Source of the DNA: Bacteroidales bacterium
Lineage (GTDB): Bacteria > Bacteroidota > Bacteroidia > Bacteroidales > WCHB1-69
Direction of reading: 5' to 3'
Length of the DNA stretch: 62,709 nucleotides
Assembly: GCA_017525245.1 (NCBI GenBank)
Contig: JAFXTE010000009.1
Coordinates: 1 to 62,709 of the forward strand
In this document: positions 57,954 to 62,709 of the stretch, in pieces
How positions within the stretch are numbered: position 1 is the first letter of the stretch
Layout of the letters: each line of letters begins with the position of its first letter
Position numbers and translations under genes: made by a program
Notes under the pieces: generated by a model
The model's database searches: none
The model's input: only the letters and a program-made list of their open reading frames with translations
Told to the model about the DNA's origin: nothing

Positions 57954-60503
57954 TCATTCTCCTTCGCCCTCGCCGTACTCGTCTTCGCTCATACGTTGCT
58001 TGCGGCTGTTGTAGTTGTTGAACTTGTAGGTCAGGTTGATGGAGATGCGGCTGCCGTCGTTCTCGCGGATGCTGTAGGAGTAGTAGCCGGAAGGTTCGTT
58101 CAGACCGGACCACGACTCGACCTCAGTGCGGCGCACGGCGGGAATCCAGTAGAGCAGGTTGCGTACGTTCAGACTGACAATCAGGTTGTTATCGAAGAAT
58201 CCTTTCTTGATACCGAGGCTGGCGCGGTAACTTGGTGAGCGTCGGCCCTGTCCCACGCCGCCGGTGCCCCAGCCCATGCTGCCGGCTGTCAGTGTACGGG
58301 AACGATAGCGGAAATTGAGCTGGATGTCGAAATCTTTGCCCACAGTGAAAGTCTGGTCGAGTCCCAACGTCCACACCCAGTCGCGGGAGAGGTTCTCGTC
58401 CAAAAGGTCGTTGCTTTCGATGATGTTGCGGTAGAAGCTTCCGGTAACATTCACCTTCCACACCTTCTTGACCCGCTGGCTGAAGAAGCCTTCGATCCCG
58501 AAATTGTGTCCCTTGTTGAGATTCTGATAGGAAGTCATCGTGTAGAAACGTTCGGTTACTGGATCTTGCAGAATCTCTGTGTAGCGGGTTATCATATTGG
58601 TTCTCAAGCGATAGAAAGCGGTGAGGGTGACGGTGGTGGCGTTTTTGTTAAACATGTAACCCAATTCCGTGGAGTTGGCAATTTCGGGCTTTAGATAGGG
58701 GTTGCCCTGCGACAGGTTCTCTCGGTCGGAGTAGTTGACGAACGGGTTGAGTTGGTGGATACGCGGACGCGACACGCGGCGCGAGTAACTCAGCTGCAGC
58801 GTGTGGTTCGGCGTGATGTCGTATTTGAGGTGCAGGGTGGGGAAGAGGCTGTAGTAGTTGAAATGGTAGGCAGTATCCGCACTGCGCAGGTCGGAGATGG
58901 TGTTGGCAATTTCGCCGCGCAAGCCGGCTTGTACACTCAGCTTCTTCCAAAATGTGTTGGAGTAGATAAAGTAAGCGGCGTTCAGGAACTCGTAGTAGGT
59001 GAAGTCGTTACGCTGGCTGAGAACTTCTGTCGCCAAAGCGCTGTTCACTCCGTCGAAGAGTGAATAATCCTGTCCCACTTCGCGGTAGGAGAACTTGTAT
59101 CCGGTCTCGATGCGTCCGCCGTTGCCGACGGGCGTCACGAAATCGACCTGTGCGGTGGCGTTGCGGTTCTGCTCAATAGTGTTCGTCATTTGGAAAAAGT
59201 CGGGAACGTCGAGGAACGAGTATTGGTTGAAGCTGTCGATGGCCGTGCCGCCGCGCTGCGTGAAGAAAAGGTCGGCGGTTAGTTCGCGCCCCGGCGTCAG
59301 GAATGTCTTCTTGTAGTTGATGCTGGCTTCAATGCTCTTGAACGTGCGACGGCTCTGTCCGTAACGTTCGTAAAAGAAAGTGGTGTCGTTAATGTTGTCC
59401 AAGAAATTGTATGTCAAAGAGTTGAGCGCACTCATATTGCGCATGTTGCCCAAGTTGCCGTTGATGCCGAAGGTGATGGTGTTGTATTTGTTGATGAACC
59501 AGTCGAAGGAGAGGTTGGCGTTGTGGAAACCGCCGCGATGTTCGCCGAAGTTGTCCTGTTCAAGGTGGCTGCTGTCGGCATCGTGCCAGGAGTCGCGCCA
59601 GAGCGTGCCTCCGTTCTTGTGCGCGTGCCCGCGATAACCGTAGTTAAAGAAAATGTTGATTTTGTCGTAACGGTAGTTGAAGCTGAATCCGGCGTTGTAG
59701 CCGCTGATGAAGGGGATGTGCTTGTCGTGATAGACGAACGCCATCGCGCCGCCGGCCTGCAACATGGCGTTGAATCCCGACTCTTTCTTCTTCTTGAGAA
59801 TCACGTTTAGGATGCCGGCCATGCCATCGGGTTCGAGACGCGCCGACGGATTCGTGATAACCTCCACGCTTTCAATCATATCGGCGGGAATCTGGTCGAG
59901 GGTGAGGTTCGTGGGCCGACCATCTACCAAAATGGTCACGTTCTCGCTGCCGCGCAGACTCACGTTACCCTCGATGTCAACCTGTACGGAAGGAATCTCC
60001 TCCAGCACCTCCACGGCGGAAGCACCCTGCGCACTGATGTTCGACTCCACGTTATAGACCGTCTTGTCAAGATTGGTCTGCAGCGCGTCTTTCTGCGCAC
60101 GGATCACGACAGCACCCAACTCGGTGAGTTTGTCGGTCATCTTGTACTTTGGAATACGATAGATGGCATTGCTCTTGGAAATCTCAAAGGCGGGCGAAGT
60201 CGATTTGTGGTAGCCCACATACTGGATTTCCACGAAATATTCCCCGAACGGGATTCCTTCAAGGAGAAATTTTCCGGCCTCGTCGGTAAGTCCGAACTGG
60301 GCGGTCACGGAGTCGGCCACGCGCTTCACGTTCACCGATGCATATTGCAGCGGCACGTTGTGGGCATCCACAATAGTTCCCATCACAGTGCCTGTGGTGT
60401 GGGCGGTCTGTTGGGGACGCTGCATCTCCGGCTGGGCGAGAAGGGAAAAGAAAGAAAAGCTAATGGTCAGTGTTATAGCTATTTGTAATACGAGCTTTTT
60501 CAT
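57954..60503 (-). CDS. TonB-dependent receptor, outer-membrane beta-barrel family
   Basis: The 849-residue protein has a signal peptide (MKKLVLQIAITLTISFSFFS), a carboxypeptidase-like regulatory domain (GTVMGTIVDAHNVPLQYASV), a plug (ISAQGASAVEVLEEIPSVQV, then LRGSENVTILVDGRPTNLTL and NPSARLEPDGMAGILNVILK) and a barrel ending NLTYKFNN followed by a charged tail EDEYGEGEGE. The tail after the last strand is unusual, because the final aromatic residue recognised by BAM is normally at the very C-terminus. The ligand is unknown. It may be read from the promoter of the adjacent tRNA-like sequence or an unseen one. Confidence 0.88.
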   Translation of the reverse strand: MKKLVLQIAITLTISFSFFSLLAQPEMQRPQQTAHTTGTVMGTIVDAHNVPLQYASVNVKRVADSVTAQFGLTDEAGKFLLEGIPFGEYFVEIQYVGYHKSTSPAFEISKSNAIYRIPKYKMTDKLTELGAVVIRAQKDALQTNLDKTVYNVESNISAQGASAVEVLEEIPSVQVDIEGNVSLRGSENVTILVDGRPTNLTLDQIPADMIESVEVITNPSARLEPDGMAGILNVILKKKKESGFNAMLQAGGAMAFVYHDKHIPFISGYNAGFSFNYRYDKINIFFNYGYRGHAHKNGGTLWRDSWHDADSSHLEQDNFGEHRGGFHNANLSFDWFINKYNTITFGINGNLGNMRNMSALNSLTYNFLDNINDTTFFYERYGQSRRTFKSIEASINYKKTFLTPGRELTADLFFTQRGGTAIDSFNQYSFLDVPDFFQMTNTIEQNRNATAQVDFVTPVGNGGRIETGYKFSYREVGQDYSLFDGVNSALATEVLSQRNDFTYYEFLNAAYFIYSNTFWKKLSVQAGLRGEIANTISDLRSADTAYHFNYYSLFPTLHLKYDITPNHTLQLSYSRRVSRPRIHQLNPFVNYSDRENLSQGNPYLKPEIANSTELGYMFNKNATTVTLTAFYRLRTNMITRYTEILQDPVTERFYTMTSYQNLNKGHNFGIEGFFSQRVKKVWKVNVTGSFYRNIIESNDLLDENLSRDWVWTLGLDQTFTVGKDFDIQLNFRYRSRTLTAGSMGWGTGGVGQGRRSPSYRASLGIKKGFFDNNLIVSLNVRNLLYWIPAVRRTEVESWSGLNEPSGYYSYSIRENDGSRISINLTYKFNNYNSRKQRMSEDEYGEGEGE

Positions 60504-60516
60504 AGAGGTTTCTTCT

Positions 60517-60553
60517 TGTAAAAAAAAAGACGCACTGCAGTGCGTCTCAACTC
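60517..60553 (-). terminator. Intrinsic terminator downstream of the tRNA-like sequence
   Basis: On the minus strand the perfect hairpin GAGACGCACT/AGTGCGTCT is followed by nine T residues. Its arm GAGACGCAC also resembles the REP family, so it may be a REP recruited as terminator. Confidence 0.75.
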
Positions 60554-60561
60554 TTTTTCGG

Positions 60562-60616
60562 GCGGCAGGTCGGATTCGAACCGACGATTAGAGGTATCGC
60601 CAATTTTACCTGCCGC
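60562..60616 (-). other. 55-nt tRNA-shaped sequence (degenerate tRNA or att site)
   Basis: A 9-bp closing stem (GCGGCAGGT at the 5' end, ACCTGCCGC at the 3' end) and a full T-arm (GTCGG-TTCGAAT-CCGAC) are present, but only 24 nt lie between the acceptor and T-arm where a tRNA needs about 40. Either the D-arm (GGT..ACC) or an anticodon-like arm (GCGAT-ACCTCTA-ATCGT) can be drawn, not both. An intrinsic terminator follows, as for the real tRNAs. It separates host genes from the phage-like module, so it is probably the tRNA-derived attachment site or a deleted tRNA. Confidence 0.55.
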
Positions 60617-60973
60617 TGAAATTTTATGATACTGAATGTGAATAATTTACATTTTTCATAGAATCCGAGTCGAGTTCTGTTTTGTTCCGATTCTGTCCCG
60701 AAACAAAGCAATAAAAATAACTGATTTTCAATCAGTTAGCAGTGTATTGGTTTCGCCGTTTTTGCGTAGCAAAAGCGGCGTTTCCGTTTTATCGTTTCAA
60801 AGAGCGCAACAGGAAAAAATTTTCCTGACTGTTTTTTGTATTTAAAAAATAACTATCTTGCAACCAGCAAGTTACAAACATTTTTTGCTGCAAAACTTGC
60901 AGCAAATTTTGCTACAAATTTTGCTGCAAAAATACATAAGTTTTTTGGATTAACACCCTAAAAAACAGTTTTT
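60617..60973. promoter_or_regulatory. 357-bp AT-rich leader with clustered inverted repeats (candidate operators)
   Basis: There is a hairpin CGCCGTTTTTGC/GCAAAAGCGGCG around 60754-60781, CTTGC/GCAAG around 60858-60872, and then a cluster of TTGC-GCAA sites: arms TTTGCTGCAA (60884-60893) and TTGCAGCAAA (60897-60906), TTTGCTACAAA, and TTTTGCTGCAAAA to about 60931. A TATCTTGC box near 60854 could be a promoter. No coding sequence is seen. Repressor binding is inferred only from the symmetry. Confidence 0.6.
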
Positions 60974-61300
60974 ATGAGTAAAAAAAAATTAGTGTTTTCA
61001 GACGAAGCAATTGAGCTGCTTAACAGCGCGGAAGGCAGACAAATTCTGATGTCGTTTTTTGGCATAAAAGACAGAAGAACTGTCGAAACTTACCTTTCGA
61101 ACAATGTTCCGAACTGCTATCTCCTTAACATGAACCTCGGAGAAGAGATCAGAAAAGTGATTCCGGACATGACGGACAAACGCCTGTTCCGAAAGGAGAC
61201 CAAGGAAGAGGAGAAGAGACGCAACATCGCTTTTGCGGACAAATTGTTAAAACGAGATAAGAATGAGAAAAATGGAAAAAACCATCAAGCAGCTGAATAA
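60974..61300 (+). CDS. Unrecognised 108-residue basic protein of the element
   Basis: It begins MSKKKLVFSDEAIELLNSAEG and is rich in Lys/Arg/Glu, with the stretch IKDRRTVETYLSNNVPNCYL that could be a helix-turn-helix, and a highly charged C-terminal helix (KETKEEEKRRNIAFADKLLKR). It has no signal or membrane segment. It overlaps the following gene. A small DNA-binding regulator is plausible but unproven. Confidence 0.6.
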   Translation: MSKKKLVFSDEAIELLNSAEGRQILMSFFGIKDRRTVETYLSNNVPNCYLLNMNLGEEIRKVIPDMTDKRLFRKETKEEEKRRNIAFADKLLKRDKNEKNGKNHQAAE

Positions 61301-61481
61301 CCAGCTGCTGTTGCTGTCCGGCTATCTGGTCATCCTCAAGGCCCTCGGCTGGCTGACCAAAGGATGGCTGTTCGCACTCGCCCCGCTGCTTTTGGTAGCG
61401 GCGGCCAAACTTGCGGCATTCACCGTGTTATTCATACAATATATTATAGAAAGACATGGCACAAAGAAAAGCAATCAGTAA
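61263..61481 (+). CDS. Small membrane protein, possibly holin-like
   Basis: The 72-residue product (starts MRKMEKTIKQ or MEKTIKQ) has two hydrophobic segments (LLLLSGYLVILKALGWL and LFALAPLLLVAAAKLAAFTV, then LFIQYII) and a charged C-terminal tail. It overlaps the upstream gene by 38 bases and the next gene by 26. Position just before an amidase gene is typical for holin-type lysis proteins; this is inference from size, topology and context. Confidence 0.6.
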   Translation: MRKMEKTIKQLNNQLLLLSGYLVILKALGWLTKGWLFALAPLLLVAAAKLAAFTVLFIQYIIERHGTKKSNQ

Positions 61482-61689
61482 GGAGCTGCGGCGGTTCCTG
61501 CCGCACGGCTACGGGCGGGTGCTGGCCGACGAGTTCGGCTGCAGCGTCAGCAAGGTCTATCACGTGGTGACAGGGCAGCTGACCGACTACCGCATCCTTG
61601 AAGCCCTGCTCGACATCATTGAGAGGAACGCCGCCCTCGAAAGACGGCTTGAGCGGCACAGCAAAACCACCAAAACCAAAGAACAATGA
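61456..61689 (+). CDS. Small helix-turn-helix-like protein
   Basis: The 77-residue product (MAQRKAISKELRRFLPHGYG) has VLADEFGCSVSKVYHVVTGQ, which fits a helix-turn-helix with recognition helix SVSKVYHVV. A charged C-terminal helix follows. It probably regulates the element or its lysis module. It overlaps the amidase gene by four bases (ATGA). Confidence 0.6.
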   Translation: MAQRKAISKELRRFLPHGYGRVLADEFGCSVSKVYHVVTGQLTDYRILEALLDIIERNAALERRLERHSKTTKTKEQ

Positions 61690-62360
61690 TCAAGATATAC
61701 AAGGACTGGAACTTTCCCGACACGCAGTATGTCCGGGAAGCGACCGAGAAGAGACAGATAGTGCTGCACCACACCGTCTCCGGCGACAGCGTGAACGGCG
61801 ACATGTCGTGGTGGCTGCACACCACGGAGCGGGTGGCCACCGCCTACGTCATCAGCCGCGAGGGGCATCTGCACCGATGCTTCGATGACAAGTACTGGGC
61901 GTACCACCTCGGCCTCACCACCCACCACTTCGCCAAGTTCGGCCTCAACTACCGCAAGCTCGACCCCCACGCCATCGGCATTGAGCTGGACAGCTGGGGC
62001 GCGCTGGTACAGCACACTGACGGGAAGTTCTACCCCGTCACAAGGAAGGACGGCAAGGTTGTCCCCAACCTCAAGTGCAAGGCCGTGCCGAACATCTACG
62101 AGTACTGCTCCAACCAAAAATACCGGGGCTTCCAGTACTACGAGCGTTACACCACGGCGCAGCTGGCGACCCTCAAGGATCTGCTCCGCCACCTCATGGA
62201 CACCCACCACATATCTCCCAACTACAAGAGCGACATCTGGAACGTCACAGCCCGCGCCCTCACGGGCAGCGAAGGCATCTTCGCCCACGCCTCCTACAGG
62301 CAGGACAAGAGCGACGTCCACCCGCAGGTGGAGCTTGACAACATGCTCAAAGCCCTATAG
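61686..62360 (+). CDS. N-acetylmuramoyl-L-alanine amidase (endolysin-like)
   Basis: The 224-residue protein is an Amidase_2/PGRP-type zinc amidase: IVLHHTVSGDS (first zinc His), AYVISREGHLHRCFDDKYWAYHLG (second region with Tyr and His), AIGIELDSWG and a C-terminal DIWNVTARALTG, where the third ligand would be expected. It has no signal peptide, so it would need a holin, consistent with the membrane protein encoded just upstream. It cleaves the bond between MurNAc and the stem peptide. Bacteroides phages and conjugative transposons carry similar genes. Confidence 0.85.
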   Translation: MIKIYKDWNFPDTQYVREATEKRQIVLHHTVSGDSVNGDMSWWLHTTERVATAYVISREGHLHRCFDDKYWAYHLGLTTHHFAKFGLNYRKLDPHAIGIELDSWGALVQHTDGKFYPVTRKDGKVVPNLKCKAVPNIYEYCSNQKYRGFQYYERYTTAQLATLKDLLRHLMDTHHISPNYKSDIWNVTARALTGSEGIFAHASYRQDKSDVHPQVELDNMLKAL

Positions 62361-62362
62361 CC

Positions 62363-62709
62363 ATGAAAGCCGACTGGAAGTGGTTCGCCATCGTGATGAT
62401 GGCCGTTGTCATTTTCGCCCTGCTCCACCGCAGCTGCAAAGGGCGCGGCGAGACCGTGCGTGTCACGACCGTCACGCGGACGGACACGCTGCACGTCACG
62501 GACACGGTCTTCTTCCCCGCGCCGTACCTGGTGACGTACCCCGTCACCATGCCCGCCGACATAGACACGGCGGCGGTTATCCGCGACTACTACTCCAGGA
62601 AGAGCTACACCATCCCCTATGCGGACACCGCCGTGAAAGCCGTGACGGACATCACCGTCACGGGCAACGCCGTGGAGCGCGTCACGCTGGACTGGGAGCT
62701 GCTGAACAA
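62363..62709 (+). CDS. DUF6808-like membrane-anchored protein (partial, runs off window)
   Basis: An ATG two bases after the amidase stop opens a frame with no stop to the window end (115 codons). It starts MKADWKWFAIVMMAVVIF, one N-terminal membrane anchor, followed by a charged Thr/Val-rich region (VTTVTRTDTLHVTDTVFF, then PYLVTYPVTMPADIDTAA). This matches the layout of DUF6808 proteins found next to amidases in Bacteroidota phages and may play a spanin-like or structural role. The assignment is tentative. Confidence 0.6.
   Translation, partial: MKADWKWFAIVMMAVVIFALLHRSCKGRGETVRVTTVTRTDTLHVTDTVFFPAPYLVTYPVTMPADIDTAAVIRDYYSRKSYTIPYADTAVKAVTDITVTGNAVERVTLDWELLN

Larger units (their letters stand above)
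60562..62709. mobile_element. Left end of an integrated phage-like element (continues beyond window)
   Basis: Right of the tRNA-shaped sequence, gene style changes: short overlapping plus-strand genes, a small membrane protein, a lysis-type amidase and a DUF6808-like protein, with GC-rich coding sequence after an AT-rich leader full of inverted repeats. No integrase is visible, so the boundary and type (prophage or conjugative element) are inference. Confidence 0.55.

Noticed and set aside
60562-60616. Complete functional tRNA
   Set aside because: Only 24 nt lie between acceptor and T-arm, so D- and anticodon arms cannot both form.

Overview
The window looks like a chromosome segment of a Bacteroidota bacterium, most likely Bacteroidales, plus the first few kilobases of an integrated phage-like element at the right edge. 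The evidence for the phylum is consistent: nearly every isolated transcription unit has a TAnnTTTG -7 box (TATTTTTG, TACTTTTG, TACCTTTG) instead of an E. coli type promoter; Shine-Dalgarno sequences are mostly absent; a secreted C10 peptidase ends in a type IX secretion sorting domain; the glycogen synthase/DUF4270/glmS order, the rhomboid with its downstream endonuclease/exonuclease/phosphatase gene, the GreB-like factor, DUF5689 lipoproteins and TonB receptors are all typical of this phylum. No tool was run; domain names rest on recognised motifs.

Layout. 1-5.9 kb: a TGS/uridine-kinase-like protein, a DUF2520 protein, a THUMP-like methyltransferase with an unusual repeat-bearing insertion, a NdpA-type nucleoid protein and a small unknown. 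5.9-16.4 kb: a minus-strand, partly very AT-rich accessory (probably defence) island. In transcription order it reads PLD/SNF2 helicase (truncated), a giant GHKL(Hsp90-like)-ATPase/UPF1-like helicase (split by a frameshift), a C-terminal scrap of a restriction-modification enzyme, a TIR protein, a HEPN-like protein and an AlbA_2/HATPase regulator. 16.7-17.9 kb: a REP-associated transposase (RAYT) with an apparent DprA/LOG-like C-terminal fusion, framed by inverted REP palindromes. 17.9-47 kb: housekeeping genes (mfd, nucleosidase, greB-like, DUF2795, cobalamin adenosyltransferase, tRNA-Lys, thiL, ispG, tsaD, C10 peptidase, mnmA, glycan genes, rhomboid, aroA, TonB receptor, rpmB, glmS, DUF4270, glgA, tRNA-Leu, C-S lyase, four-helix-bundle protein, recR). 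46.7-60.5 kb: M16 peptidase, MtaB, two tandem DUF5689 lipoproteins with their TonB-like receptor, glutathione peroxidase, alpha/beta hydrolase, Nudix hydrolase and another TonB receptor. 60.5-62.7 kb: a 55-nt tRNA-shaped sequence, then a lysis-type module (small membrane protein, amidase, DUF6808-like protein) that runs off the window.

Two window-wide patterns are not explained by the genes. First, a family of REP-like palindromes (arms like GTAGAGACG/CGTCTCTAC, GACGCGAT/ATCGCGTC) occurs between genes and also in frame inside coding sequences (methyltransferase, aroA); the RAYT is an obvious candidate for moving it. Second, almost all longer intergenic gaps are filled with short (often 7-bp) tandem repeats such as GTTAGGA, ATGCTGA, AATTCAT and ATAACCC, and the stop codon of at least nine genes lies inside such a repeat. 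The most promising candidates for an undescribed system are the TIR + HEPN-like pair, the GHKL-helicase/PLD-helicase pair, and the RAYT-DprA fusion with its palindromes.
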